NCBI GenBank assembly: GCA_052388275.1
Contig: JBQTII010000127.1
Location: forward strand, 1 to 43,072
Length of the DNA: 43,072 nt
Source of the DNA: JBQTII01 sp052388275
Lineage (GTDB): Bacteria > Actinomycetota > Actinomycetes > Sporichthyales > Sporichthyaceae
Reading direction: 5' to 3'
Positions 14,723-23,716 of this stretch are shown piece after piece. Position 1 is the stretch's first letter; each line of letters begins with the position of its first letter. Below the pieces are notes generated by a model, which did no database searches, was not told the DNA's origin, and saw only the letters and a program-made list of their open reading frames with translations. Both the position numbers and the translations under genes were made by a program.

Positions 14723-15404
14723 TGCCGGGGCGGTTCGACTCCTGGGAGTCTTACTTCTACCCCGAGACGATCAACCCGGTCACCGGGAACGGCACGCTGT
14801 GTAACCGCTTCGACGAGCGCGATCCGGATGTCCTGCGCATGCTGGAGTACGGCTCCACCGCCCAGCGCGGCCGGCAGTTGATTGCCGGCGAGATCGACGT
14901 GGCCAGAACCTTCGACGCCGCCCACGTGTGCGCGATCCACCGGCACCTGTTCGCGGACGTGTACGAATGGGCGGGGGAGTACCGCACCGTCGACATGGTC
15001 AAGGGCGGCCCGCGTGGGTTCGCCGAAGTCGGTTCAGGGGAAATCGACCGCTACCTCGACGACGTGCACAACCGGGTACTGGGCACCGACTGGGGACGGT
15101 TGGACCGAGACGGGTTCGCCTACTGCGTGGCGGAGGTGTTCGTGTACGTGAACCAGGCCCACCCGTTTCGGGAGGGCAACGGCCGCACATCGAAGGTTTT
15201 TTGGAGCACGTCGCGGAGCGCTCGGCGTTCACCTTCGACTACGACCGGGTGTCACCCGAGGAGTGGAATCAGGCCTCCAGATTCAGTGGCCCGGACAGGT
15301 TCAGCTACGAACCGGTCCCCGATCCCTTCGTACCGGTGATCCGGGCAATTGCGGTCGACCGCCCGGGCGGGCCGGGCGGCACGCTGGCAGCGGACGCGGG
15401 CTGA
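14722..15404 (+). pseudogene. Fic-family AMP-transferase toxin, frameshifted at a T6 run
   Basis: Residues 1-160 are a Fic domain: TFDAAHVCAIHRHLFADVYE, WAGEYRTVDMVKGG, and the full catalytic motif HPFREGNGRT at 147-156, which predicts AMPylation of a target protein. Just after it, at a run of six T (15197-15202), the frame is lost and the ORF ends in unrelated residues at 15339. The -1 frame continues the family: FLEHVAERSAFTFDYDRVSP, then EEWNQASRFSG to TGA 15404. One extra T would restore a ~227-aa protein. It could be a loss-of-function mutation, a phase-variable tract, slippage-dependent expression or a sequencing error. Confidence 0.85.
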
Positions 15405-15492
15405 CCAGTAGGGTCGCGGAACGAGGCCCACCACGCGTTCGCCACGTGAGCCTGACCAGCGACAACGCCGGCGCACGCCACGAAGGAGACGC

Positions 15493-17286
15493 ATGTCCGG
15501 GACCCGGGCCCACTGGGCCACGCTCGACGAGCCCACGCTGTGTGCGGCGTTCCAGCGCACCGCAGCGCAGATCCCGGACACGGTGGCGCTGCGCACGGTG
15601 GGCGGCGCCGTGGCGATCACCTACGGCGAGTACGCCGCCCGCGCGGAGGCGATCGCGGGTGGTCTGGCCGCCGCCGGGATCGGCAGCGGCGACGTCATCT
15701 CGCTGATGCTCACCAACCGGCCCGAGGCCTACGTCATCGACGCGGCCGCGATGCACCTGGGCTGTGCGCCGTTCTCGATCTACGCGACCTGTCCGGCGGA
15801 GGAGGTGCGCTGGCTGCTGGAGCAGTCCGGGTCCAAGATCGTGGTCACCGAGCCCGCCTTCCTCGCCCGGGTCCTGGAGGCCGTCGGCGCGATGTCCGCC
15901 GCTCCGCAGGTCGTCCTCGTCGAGGGCGACGCGGACTCCGCACGTACCCTGGCGGATCTGGAGTCCACCCCGGCCCCTGACGGCTTCGACTTCGACGCCG
16001 CCTGGCAGGCCGTCACCCCCCAGACCCCGATCACCCTTATCTACACCTCGGGCACGACCGGGCAGCCCAAGGGGGTGCAGCACTCCCATGCCTCGATCCT
16101 GGCGGGCTGCCGCAACCTGAACACCGTCGCCCCGGTGAGCCCCGGCGGGCGCGTGATGTCGTTCCTGCCGATGGCGCACATCGCCGAGCGGTTCATCTCG
16201 CACTACTCCGCGATGTGCTTCGGCTACACGATCACCACCGTGCCGGACCCGAAGGCCGTCGCCGCGGCGCTGGCGGACGTGCGACCGACCCGGATGTTCT
16301 CCGTTCCGCGCATCTACGAAAAGCTCTACGGCGCGCTGTCCGGCGCGATCGCGAACGAGGCGGACCCGGAGCGGCGCAAGGGCATGGAGTGGGCGCTGGA
16401 CGTGGGGTTGCGCAAGGTCCGCACCGAGCAGTCCGGCGAATCGCCCTCCGCCGAGCTGCTCGCGGACTACGCCAAGGCCGACGAGGCGGTGCTGTCCAAG
16501 CTGCGCCAGAAGGTCGGCTTCGACGACTTCGAGTGGCCCTCGGTCGGCGCCGCGCCCACGCCGTACGCGGTGTTGGAGTTCTTCCACGCAATCGGGGTGC
16601 CGATTCAGGAGCTGTGGGGGATGTCGGAGATCCTGCTGGTCACGTTGAACCCGCCGGAGAAGGTCAAGCTCGGCACCGTCGGCCCGGCGATGCCCGGGGT
16701 GGGCATGAAGCTCGCCGAGGACGGTGAGGTGTTGATCTCCGGCCCGACCCTGATGCTCGGGTACAAGGACCGGCCCGACCTCACCGCCGAGGCGATCGTC
16801 GACGGGTGGATGCACACCGGCGACGTCGGCGAGCTCGACGCCGACGGGTACCTCAAGATCGTCGACCGCAAGAAGGAACTGATCATCAACTCGGCCGGCA
16901 AGAACATGGCGCCGAGCAAGATCGAGGGTGAGCTCAAGGCGGGCACCACGTTGATCGGGCAGGCCATCTGCATCGGCGACGCCCGGCTCTACAACGTCGC
17001 CCTGCTGACCCTCGAACCCGACGTGGCCGCGATGTGGGCGGCGAAGAACGGGCTGGAGGGAGCGAGCATCGCCCAGATCGCCGCCGACCCCCGCGTCGTC
17101 GCGGAGGTCGCGTCGGGGGTGGCGCGGGCCAACGAACGCCTGGCCCGGGTCGAGCAGATCAAGGCCTACACGCTGCTGGAGAACGAGTGGCTGCCGGGTG
17201 GCGCGGAGCTGACTCCGACCAACAAGCTCAAGCGCAAGCCGATCGAGGCCAAGTACGCCGCCGAGATCGAGGCCCTCTATACGTAG
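15493..17286 (+). CDS. Long-chain fatty-acid--CoA ligase (FadD15-like)
   Basis: ANL-superfamily adenylate-forming enzyme, 597 aa, activating a fatty acid to acyl-CoA through an acyl-AMP. The ATP-binding loop YTSGTTGQPKGVQHSH is at about 183-198. FLPMAHIAERF is characteristic of the large FadD15/FAA subgroup. ELWGMSE (A5-like), MHTGDVGELDADGYLKIVDR and KKELIINSAGKNMAPSKIEG are also present. The C-terminal part has the variable lysine-containing end (NKLKRKPIEAKYAAEI). The length is normal. GAAGGAG lies upstream of ATG 15493. The gene is transcribed with the same polarity as the next methyltransferase but 119 bases away. Confidence 0.93.
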   Translation: MSGTRAHWATLDEPTLCAAFQRTAAQIPDTVALRTVGGAVAITYGEYAARAEAIAGGLAAAGIGSGDVISLMLTNRPEAYVIDAAAMHLGCAPFSIYATCPAEEVRWLLEQSGSKIVVTEPAFLARVLEAVGAMSAAPQVVLVEGDADSARTLADLESTPAPDGFDFDAAWQAVTPQTPITLIYTSGTTGQPKGVQHSHASILAGCRNLNTVAPVSPGGRVMSFLPMAHIAERFISHYSAMCFGYTITTVPDPKAVAAALADVRPTRMFSVPRIYEKLYGALSGAIANEADPERRKGMEWALDVGLRKVRTEQSGESPSAELLADYAKADEAVLSKLRQKVGFDDFEWPSVGAAPTPYAVLEFFHAIGVPIQELWGMSEILLVTLNPPEKVKLGTVGPAMPGVGMKLAEDGEVLISGPTLMLGYKDRPDLTAEAIVDGWMHTGDVGELDADGYLKIVDRKKELIINSAGKNMAPSKIEGELKAGTTLIGQAICIGDARLYNVALLTLEPDVAAMWAAKNGLEGASIAQIAADPRVVAEVASGVARANERLARVEQIKAYTLLENEWLPGGAELTPTNKLKRKPIEAKYAAEIEALYT

Positions 17287-17405
17287 GCCCACGATCAACC
17301 TTGTGACCAGGGGTGCGCGACCCGCCGCACCGGGCGCATCACAGCCCCCCACGTTGATCACCAGCCGACGCGCGATTGCGGCGCGCGAGGCCGTAGGGTC
17401 CCAGC

Positions 17406-18083
17406 GTGGTCGATGCCCCGCAGCGCGAGCCTGCCGCGGACGAGGTCTGGGGCACCGGACCGGACGCCGTCGGGGTCGGCCCGCACCCGCTGCCCTGGCC
17501 CACCGAGGCGCGCTACGACCCCGAGCTGCTGGCCGGCGGTGACCGGCGCAACGTCGTGGACCGGTACCGCTACTGGCGCCGCGAGGCGGTCGTCGCCGAC
17601 CTGGACACCCGCCGGCACCCCTTCCACGTGGCGATCGAGAACTTCCAGCACGACTTCAACATCGGCTCGGTGGTCCGCACCGCGAACGCGTTCGGTGCGG
17701 CGGCGGTGCACATCGTCGGGCGCCGCCGCTGGAACCGCCGGGGCGCGATGGTCACCGACCGCTACCAGCATGTGCACCACCACGGCGACGTCGGGGCCCT
17801 GGCCGCGTGGGCGGCGGAGCGTGAGTTGCCCCTGCTCGGGGTCGACAACTCGCCCGGCTCCGTGGCGCTGGAGACCTACCCGCTTCCGCGTGCCTGCGTG
17901 CTGCTGTTCGGCCAGGAGGGGCCGGGGCTCTCCGCTGCGGCGCACGCGCACACCAGCGCGCTGCTGTCTATCGCGCAGTTCGGCTCGACCCGCTCGATCA
18001 ACGCCGGGGCCGCCGGGGCGATCGCCATGCACGCCTGGGTCCGCCGCCATGTCTTCGACCAGGACGTGTCCCCCGCGCCCTGA
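17406..18083 (+). CDS. TrmH/SpoU-family RNA 2'-O-methyltransferase
   Basis: SPOUT-class enzyme, 225 aa, methylating ribose 2'-OH in tRNA or rRNA with S-adenosylmethionine. The three knot motifs are visible: HDFNIGSVVRTANAFGA at about 78-94, LLFGQEGPGLS at about 164-174, and QFGSTRSINAGAAGAIAMHA at about 195-214. The GTG start sits after a gap without a strong ribosome site, so the exact start is uncertain by a few codons. In mycobacteria this gene is next to pyrE, so it is backbone; here it is ~9 kb from the broken pyrE, with the accessory zone in between. Confidence 0.9.
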   Translation: MVDAPQREPAADEVWGTGPDAVGVGPHPLPWPTEARYDPELLAGGDRRNVVDRYRYWRREAVVADLDTRRHPFHVAIENFQHDFNIGSVVRTANAFGAAAVHIVGRRRWNRRGAMVTDRYQHVHHHGDVGALAAWAAERELPLLGVDNSPGSVALETYPLPRACVLLFGQEGPGLSAAAHAHTSALLSIAQFGSTRSINAGAAGAIAMHAWVRRHVFDQDVSPAP

Positions 18084-18090
18084 CCTGCCG

Positions 18091-19794
18091 TCAGGTTCGC
18101 TCGAACCTGCTCGGAGTGGGCAGAAAGCGGGCGAAGAAATCCTCGATGGCGGGCGCGGCCGACTCCGCGTCGCCGTCGTGCGTGTCGTTGATGCAGAGCG
18201 TGTCGACGGGGCGCGTCAACAGGGTCGGCAGTTTGGCCAGACCTTCGGGCGTGCCGGGATCGATGTACCCGTAGACGATCTCGTCCGGGACTGCGCGGCC
18301 GAGGAAGTAGCCGCCGTACGCGTGGATCCAGGAGGTGATGATGATGTCCCCCCCGGCCCGGAATCGGCTGGACGCGGTCTTGGCGAACTCTTGCGGGAAG
18401 CGGGCCTCGAGGTCGTGCAACAGCGAGCGGGACTGCGGGTAGGGGGCATGGCGGAAGATGTGATGGGGGGCGGTCCCGAAGGCGCCGCGCAACACGGCCT
18501 GGGAGTGGCGACGAGCCGAAAGCAAGGCGTCGTCGCTCTCGTCGTCCTCGGTGAGCGGGGTCGTGTTGCGGGATGGAAAGAACTTCGGCATCCCGTTGCT
18601 GAGGAAGAACAACTCCGGTGCGACCGGGCGGCCCAGAAGCATGTCGTCGTTGAAGTACAGGTAATGCTCGGCAAGGCCCTCGATGTGATGCAGGCGCGCC
18701 TCGATCGCATGGGAATTAAAGGTCGGCAGATCCCCCGCCTCGAAGATGTCGGTGTGGTCCACGACGGTGATGCCCGGATGTGACGCGTCAAGCCACTGCG
18801 GAATCTGACGATCAGTCACTAGATAGATGTGCTGGACCCACGGCGCGTAGGCATCGATCGAACGCAACGAGTGACGCAGCTCATCGCGCTGGCGAAAGCG
18901 TGCCGCGTCAACTGATTCCGCGGCGTGCTGCGCCGATTCGGCATCGAAGTGTGCACGGCGCGCCGCCCACGCCGGGTCGCCCCCGTCGACCCAGGTGTAG
19001 ACGACGTCGATCGGGAACTGCACCTGGTTCCAGCGCTGCTGCGCAAGTACCGCCAACGATCGGTAGGTCCTGGTGCCCACCGTGACCGCCGCCGTCGTGC
19101 GGGCGCTGGCGCCCAGAACGCGGCCGACGGGGTTGTGTGCGCGCGCGGTGAGCCGCCGCCCGGGGCCTTCGTCCCAGAAGTCGATCCGGACGCTGCAACG
19201 GCGACCGAGCAGGCTGCTCGGCGCACTCAGCTCCCGGTAGGTCCACAACAGGACCGCGGGCGAACTCGCCGCTCGCGTGATGTCGGCCTCGGTGAAGGTC
19301 GCGACCAGGCGGCTGGCCTCGGCATCGTCGTCGTCGACCGAACGAAATCCCGCGTACCAGCCGCGGGTCTCGTCCTGCGCGATCGCCCGAAGCGCCGCGG
19401 CGGCATCGCCGGCCCGCAGGCCGATCGAGGGCATCGAGGCGGGGCTGGCGGCGGGAATGAGGAAGTACTGCAGGGCGGCGCCCTCGATGAGGTCGGCCAG
19501 CGCGGCCAGCGTCGATTCTCGATGCTCGCGCGGTGCGATCGCCTTGGCGACGGCGACGACCGGACCGTGCTTGGTCGCAGAGATCGTGATGGCCTCCCCG
19601 CTCAGGATGCCGGCGAGGACGTCCGATCCGGGCCCGCCCGCCAACTGGGCCAGGAACTGGCTCGGGCTGATCGGGCCGGCGGTACTCAGGATGGTGGTGC
19701 GCCGCTGCGCTGCGCGCCGCCGGGCCGCCCGCAGCGTCCGGCGCGCGGCTCGCCTGGCGCGGGCGATGATTGCGGCGATCCTCACCCGGCCCAC
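18091..19794 (-). CDS. Stealth-family sugar-phosphate transferase
   Basis: 567-aa cytoplasmic enzyme. The C-terminal ~320 residues have the Stealth conserved regions: CR1 PIDVVYTWVDGGDPAW, CR2 RDELRHSLRSIDAYAPWVQH with IYLVTDRQIPQWL and LYFNDDMLLGRPV, a CR3-like HAPYPQ...LEARFP segment, and a CR4-like LCINDTHDGD. Stealth proteins transfer hexose-1-phosphate to build phosphodiester-linked capsule-type polysaccharides. The N-terminal ~230 residues are a basic start plus a domain I do not recognise. GTG 19794 begins one base after the stop of the sulfotransferase-like gene, so the two form an operon. Confidence 0.9.
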   Translation of the reverse strand: MGRVRIAAIIARARRAARRTLRAARRRAAQRRTTILSTAGPISPSQFLAQLAGGPGSDVLAGILSGEAITISATKHGPVVAVAKAIAPREHRESTLAALADLIEGAALQYFLIPAASPASMPSIGLRAGDAAAALRAIAQDETRGWYAGFRSVDDDDAEASRLVATFTEADITRAASSPAVLLWTYRELSAPSSLLGRRCSVRIDFWDEGPGRRLTARAHNPVGRVLGASARTTAAVTVGTRTYRSLAVLAQQRWNQVQFPIDVVYTWVDGGDPAWAARRAHFDAESAQHAAESVDAARFRQRDELRHSLRSIDAYAPWVQHIYLVTDRQIPQWLDASHPGITVVDHTDIFEAGDLPTFNSHAIEARLHHIEGLAEHYLYFNDDMLLGRPVAPELFFLSNGMPKFFPSRNTTPLTEDDESDDALLSARRHSQAVLRGAFGTAPHHIFRHAPYPQSRSLLHDLEARFPQEFAKTASSRFRAGGDIIITSWIHAYGGYFLGRAVPDEIVYGYIDPGTPEGLAKLPTLLTRPVDTLCINDTHDGDAESAAPAIEDFFARFLPTPSRFERT

Positions 19795-19795
19795 G

Positions 19796-20788
19796 CTAGC
19801 GACGTCGCAGGCTCAACCGGCGCATGCGCCGGGTGTCGGAGCCCTGATCCGGCTCTGCATTCTGGTCAACTCCAGGGTCCTGGTCAGGCCCTGCGGACTT
19901 CAGGTCCGGCGCAGCCGCGGGCGAGTCCGCGCTTACGCCGTAACGGGCTAGCGCCGCCTCGTACTCTCCGGCGAAGCGCGCAGTGAGGGCGGCGCGCTGC
20001 TCATCGCTGAGCAACGTCGGTCGTTCGCCGGTGAGATTGGAGAAGTTGGCCTGCAGGAAACGGCGCATCACCCGCCGCTCAGGCCAGTTGTTCAGCAGGG
20101 GGTTGACGGCGAGAGCGATCTGCAGGCCGTGGGCGGACAGGCTGCGGTTGTGAACCTCGGAGAACTCCACGGGCAGCCGCAGCGAAGGATCCACCGCGGC
20201 CAGCATGTCCCCCACGAAGGCGGGCTGGCCGTCCCGGATGCGCCGGAAGTCGACCACGGCGACGTTGTCCTGCCCCAGGCGGCGGGTCAGCGCCTCGATC
20301 ACCGGGTCCCAGGACACGGACTCCAGGTCGATGGCTGCGCACCAGGCCTCGAAGCTGAGGTAGCCGCCTTCGTGAATGGACTGCAGGTAGTAGGACTCCA
20401 GGAACTCCGCCTGCGGCCGGATGCTCAGCACGACCTTGGTGCGCAAGGCATCGGTGGCTCCGGCCAGGGCCTCGATGTTCTTTTCGGCGTTGGGGTACAG
20501 GCCAGGCTGATCGAGCAGGAACGGGCGCCCCAGCATGTTCTCCATCGAACCGACGAGGAATCGGGTCCCGGGGATCGAGTACTCGGCGACCAGGTTGGTC
20601 AGGACGCCGGGGTCAGCCCGCACCGGGTCACCCCACCCGATGGCGTCGGAGAGCTTCTTTCGTGGAACGCGCTGGACGCCGTGCTCGGCGAGCAGGGCGG
20701 TGTTTCGGTCGAGGAACTTCTGGAACACCGTCGTCCCGGTCTTGTGCGCGCCCGGGTGCCAGACCACGGTGGGGTCGGACGTAGGCAC
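19796..20788 (-). CDS. Sulfotransferase-like protein
   Basis: 330-aa protein with a PAPS-binding-like loop near the N-terminus, WHPGAHKTGTTVFQKFLDRN at about 10-29, which resembles the 5'-phosphosulfate-binding loop of sulfotransferases. Downstream, VVLSIRPQAEFLESYYLQS matches the typical 'R.p.e...S.y' 3'-phosphate region. The C-terminus (after ~290) is acidic, rich in Pro/Asp/Gln, and ends in a basic RRMRRLSLRRR. GTG 20788 is chosen as the first start just before the conserved loop; it is divergent from the aldolase gene. Operon pairing with the Stealth gene suggests sulfation of a cell-surface glycan (inference). Confidence 0.82.
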   Translation of the reverse strand: MPTSDPTVVWHPGAHKTGTTVFQKFLDRNTALLAEHGVQRVPRKKLSDAIGWGDPVRADPGVLTNLVAEYSIPGTRFLVGSMENMLGRPFLLDQPGLYPNAEKNIEALAGATDALRTKVVLSIRPQAEFLESYYLQSIHEGGYLSFEAWCAAIDLESVSWDPVIEALTRRLGQDNVAVVDFRRIRDGQPAFVGDMLAAVDPSLRLPVEFSEVHNRSLSAHGLQIALAVNPLLNNWPERRVMRRFLQANFSNLTGERPTLLSDEQRAALTARFAGEYEAALARYGVSADSPAAAPDLKSAGPDQDPGVDQNAEPDQGSDTRRMRRLSLRRR

Positions 20789-20914
20789 GTCGCAGGGGGC
20801 CTCTCTACGATAAGACGAGCTCGGGACGTTCCGCCGGGCCAGCGTAGTACGAGTGATCCGCCCGGCCGCGGCACGAGCGGGTGGATCCCTGACCCGTACG
20901 GACCCGGGAGAATG

Positions 20915-21808
20915 ATGAGTACGCAACGCGAGGCGCAGCACGCACAGGTCGTGGACGGTCGCGGGTTCATCGCGGCGCTGGACCAAAGTGGTGGTAGTAC
21001 CCCCAAGGCGCTGGGCGATTACGGCATCGCGGCCGATCGTTACGCGGGCGAAGCTGAGATGTTCGACCTCATGCATGCGATGCGCGCCCGCATCATTAAG
21101 TCCCCGGCTTTCACCGGCGAGCGCGTCCTCGGCGCGATCCTGTTCGAGATGACGATGGACCGTCAGATCGACGGCCTCGACACGGCCGAGTATCTGTGGT
21201 CCAAGCGTGGGGTCGTGCCGTTCCTGAAGGTGGACAAGGGCCTGGCCGACCAGGGGCAGGGCGTGCAGCTGATGAAGGACATGCCCGACCTGGACTCCCT
21301 GTCTGCCCGGGCGGTCGCCAAGGGTGTCTACGGCACCAAGATGCGCTCGGTGATCCACGAGGCGGACGCGTCCGGCATCGAGGCGATCGTGGCCCAGCAG
21401 TTCGCGATCGGCGCCCAGATCGCCGGGTTCGGACTGGTCCCCATCCTGGAGCCCGAGGTCAGCATCAAGAGCGCCACCAAGGAGGCCGCCGAGGCGCTGT
21501 TGCTGGAATCGATCTCCAAGCACCTGGTCGCGCTGCCCGCCGACGTGGCGATCATGCTCAAGCTGACCATCCCGACTCAAGCCGGGCTTTACACCCCGCT
21601 CACCGATGACCCCAGAATTCAGCGGGTGGTGGCGCTGTCCGGGGGGTACTCCCAGACCGAGGCCTGCGCCCGCCTGGCGCAGAACCCCGGCTTGATCGCC
21701 AGCTTCTCCCGCGCCCTGGTCGAGGGCGTCAGCGACTCCCAGTCCGACGCCGAGTTCGACGCCACCATTGCCGCCTCGATCGAGGCGATCTACGCCGCGT
21801 CGATCTGA
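20915..21808 (+). CDS. fda: Fructose-bisphosphate aldolase, class I
   Basis: Schiff-base aldolase of glycolysis/gluconeogenesis, 297 aa. Features are FIAALDQSGGSTPKALGDYG near the N-terminus, FEMTMDRQIDG, VPFLKVDKGLADQ, GLVPILEPEVSIK and the lysine region AIMLKLTIPTQAGLY, followed by VVALSGGYSQTEA. This matches the short bacterial class I (Fda/FbaB type) rather than the zinc-dependent class II enzyme common in mycobacteria at the equivalent position. ATG 20915 fits the GGGAG ribosome site better than ATG 20912. No other pathway gene is adjacent. Confidence 0.92.
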   Translation: MSTQREAQHAQVVDGRGFIAALDQSGGSTPKALGDYGIAADRYAGEAEMFDLMHAMRARIIKSPAFTGERVLGAILFEMTMDRQIDGLDTAEYLWSKRGVVPFLKVDKGLADQGQGVQLMKDMPDLDSLSARAVAKGVYGTKMRSVIHEADASGIEAIVAQQFAIGAQIAGFGLVPILEPEVSIKSATKEAAEALLLESISKHLVALPADVAIMLKLTIPTQAGLYTPLTDDPRIQRVVALSGGYSQTEACARLAQNPGLIASFSRALVEGVSDSQSDAEFDATIAASIEAIYAASI

Positions 21809-21830
21809 GCAACGTCGCCGACCCTGCGCG

Positions 21831-23558
21831 CTATTCGACCCCGGTGACCCGGTCCGGCCCGCGGCGCACGACGCGGTCCTTACCCGGCCCACCCCGCAGG
21901 CGATCCTGGCCGGGACCGCCGGTGATCCGGTCCTTACCCGGTCCGCCATTCACATCGTCACGGCCCCGGCCGCCGCATAGTAGGTCGTTGCCACCGCGCC
22001 CGCGGATGACGTCGTTGCCACCGAGACCGGCAATGACGTCGCGTCCGGGGGTGCCGATGAGGCGATCGCGATCGGGGGTGCCCACCAGGGTCGCGCGTTC
22101 GCCCAGGCAACGGGCGTTGGGCTTGCCGGGGATCCGCAGGTCACGCACTGCGATGCCGTGTGCGTCGGCGCGCTCGGCCACCTCGGCGCCGCCGATCGAG
22201 GCGCAGGCCAAGTTGGAGCTGATGACATTGCTCATCGGGGCGACGCCGACCAGTGCGCCGCCGCGCCCGCCGCCATTGATCGCGATGATCCCCACCCCCG
22301 GGGTGTTGCCGACGGCGTTCGCGACTGAGGCAACGTTGGCCGTCAGCGGGCACGGCCCGCGCAGCGAGGCAAAGGCGAAGTTTCCTTTCGGGGAGACCTC
22401 AATCAGGTCCGGAGCCGGGTCGGTGCTGATCCCGGGGCTGGCGAGGCTGAAGTTCGTCAGCAGGGTGTCCGTGCGGGTGTCGATGACCTCGATGCGGTTC
22501 GCCGAGCGGTCACCTGCCCACAGATAACGACCGTTCTGTTTCACATTGAGCATCAGCCCGTGCGAGTCCCTGCCCGTGTCCGCGCCGTTGCTGAAGATCA
22601 AGCGAGGGGCCGGAGTGTTCGGCGGATTGGCCGCACGATAGGCCGAGACCCGTGCCGGGAAGCTGTAGAGCGAAGCGGAGGACGTCTTGGCCGCAGAGGC
22701 TCCGGCGTTGAAGTAGATCCGCCCCCCCGAAGCCGTCGAGTTCCCCTGCATTCCGCCGCACCCGGCCGGGCTGATGGTGGAGTTGTCGTACTCGGCCACG
22801 ATTGGTGGAACCCGGTCCCCGCGACTGGTGTCGGCCACGATGAGCCCGCCGCCGCCGAGAGTGATGAAGGTGAGGCGGCTGGAGTCCTCGACGATCGGGC
22901 AGATGATGGTGTTGGTCGGCCGGACCCCGGCTTGTTCGCACGGAGCGCCGCTGGGCGTGGTGCAGGTGGCCAGGTTCAAGGTGGCCGAGGGCACCAGCTC
23001 GATGTCGGCGTCGCTCTCGTAGCTGCGTCCGTCGCCGTCGACGTCGGTATTCAGGCGGACCAGCTTCTTGCCGCCCTGATTGGCGATCATGGCGTAGCTG
23101 TCGTTGGGGGCCGCGAACGCGGCGTGGGCCTGTTCCCCCACGTCGACGCAATCGATCGGGGTACGGGTGTTGGCGTCGAGCACGGCGACGTGACCGCTGG
23201 TGACGAACGAGATCAGCGCGCGGGAACGATCCCGGTTGAAGGTGATGATGTGTGCGCGCTGGGGCGCTACGCCGCTGACCGGGACCCCCTCGGCGTTGTT
23301 CACATCGCAGGCCATGGCGAGCAGAGTGTTGAGGTCGATGATCTCGGGGGAGTAGCTCGGGCCGTTCTCCAGGTCCCGGCCTTGGTGAATGAAGAGCCTT
23401 CCGCCGATCCCGGACTGATCGGTCGACCAGACCTCGTACCGCTCGCCGCTGTTCGACGACGCCGGCGCGGCGTTGCCGCCCTGCGTCGAGGCCCACGCGC
23501 TGCCGGTGATCACCAACAGTGCTGCGCAGGCCAAAGAGGCCAGCTGGCGACGACGCAT
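21831..23558 (-). CDS. Secreted propeller-like protein with RTX-type C-terminal repeats
   Basis: 575-aa exported protein. The signal peptide RRRQLASLACAALLVITGSA is followed by a ~420-residue region with YVTN/propeller-like segments (HVAVLDANTRTPIDCVDVG, KLVRLNTDVDGD, NRIEVIDTRTDTLLTNFSLA). The last ~100 residues are six or so hemolysin-type Gly/Asp repeats (GTPGRDVIAGLGGNDVIRGR, GGNDLLCGG, GGPGKDRITGG, GGPGQDRLRGG), expected to bind calcium and fold outside the cell. Starting at ATG 23558 (GGGGG ribosome site) is preferred to ATG 23627, which lacks a signal-like start. No type I secretion genes are nearby, so Sec export is expected. Confidence 0.85.
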   Translation of the reverse strand: MRRRQLASLACAALLVITGSAWASTQGGNAAPASSNSGERYEVWSTDQSGIGGRLFIHQGRDLENGPSYSPEIIDLNTLLAMACDVNNAEGVPVSGVAPQRAHIITFNRDRSRALISFVTSGHVAVLDANTRTPIDCVDVGEQAHAAFAAPNDSYAMIANQGGKKLVRLNTDVDGDGRSYESDADIELVPSATLNLATCTTPSGAPCEQAGVRPTNTIICPIVEDSSRLTFITLGGGGLIVADTSRGDRVPPIVAEYDNSTISPAGCGGMQGNSTASGGRIYFNAGASAAKTSSASLYSFPARVSAYRAANPPNTPAPRLIFSNGADTGRDSHGLMLNVKQNGRYLWAGDRSANRIEVIDTRTDTLLTNFSLASPGISTDPAPDLIEVSPKGNFAFASLRGPCPLTANVASVANAVGNTPGVGIIAINGGGRGGALVGVAPMSNVISSNLACASIGGAEVAERADAHGIAVRDLRIPGKPNARCLGERATLVGTPDRDRLIGTPGRDVIAGLGGNDVIRGRGGNDLLCGGRGRDDVNGGPGKDRITGGPGQDRLRGGPGKDRVVRRGPDRVTGVE

Positions 23559-23716
23559 ATCAAGCCCCCAAGTGTCGGCGCAGATAGCGACGTCCACAGT
23601 CACCACCCTGCGTGGTGAGGTTCTCACGCAACGTCAGGCGGTGTCCGCCGCTGAACGGGTGGTGGCACGGGGTCTGCAAACTCTGGTGTGACGCCCAGCG
23701 GGTGCGTGCGTATCCT

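Noticed and set aside
8390..15404. A mobile element (IS, integrative element or prophage) that carries the toxin modules
   Set aside because: No transposase, integrase, tRNA target or matching flanking repeats were found; backbone genes such as dedA lie within the zone.
17287..17405. GATCAAC/GTTGATC inverted repeat between fadD and the methyltransferase gene
   Set aside because: Only 7-bp arms about 50 bases apart; too weak to call a terminator or operator.
19801..21949. A single 717-codon minus-strand gene over the sulfotransferase and aldolase region
   Set aside because: Only the first third upstream of the sulfotransferase start is antisense to the aldolase; the PAPS-loop protein starts at GTG 20788.
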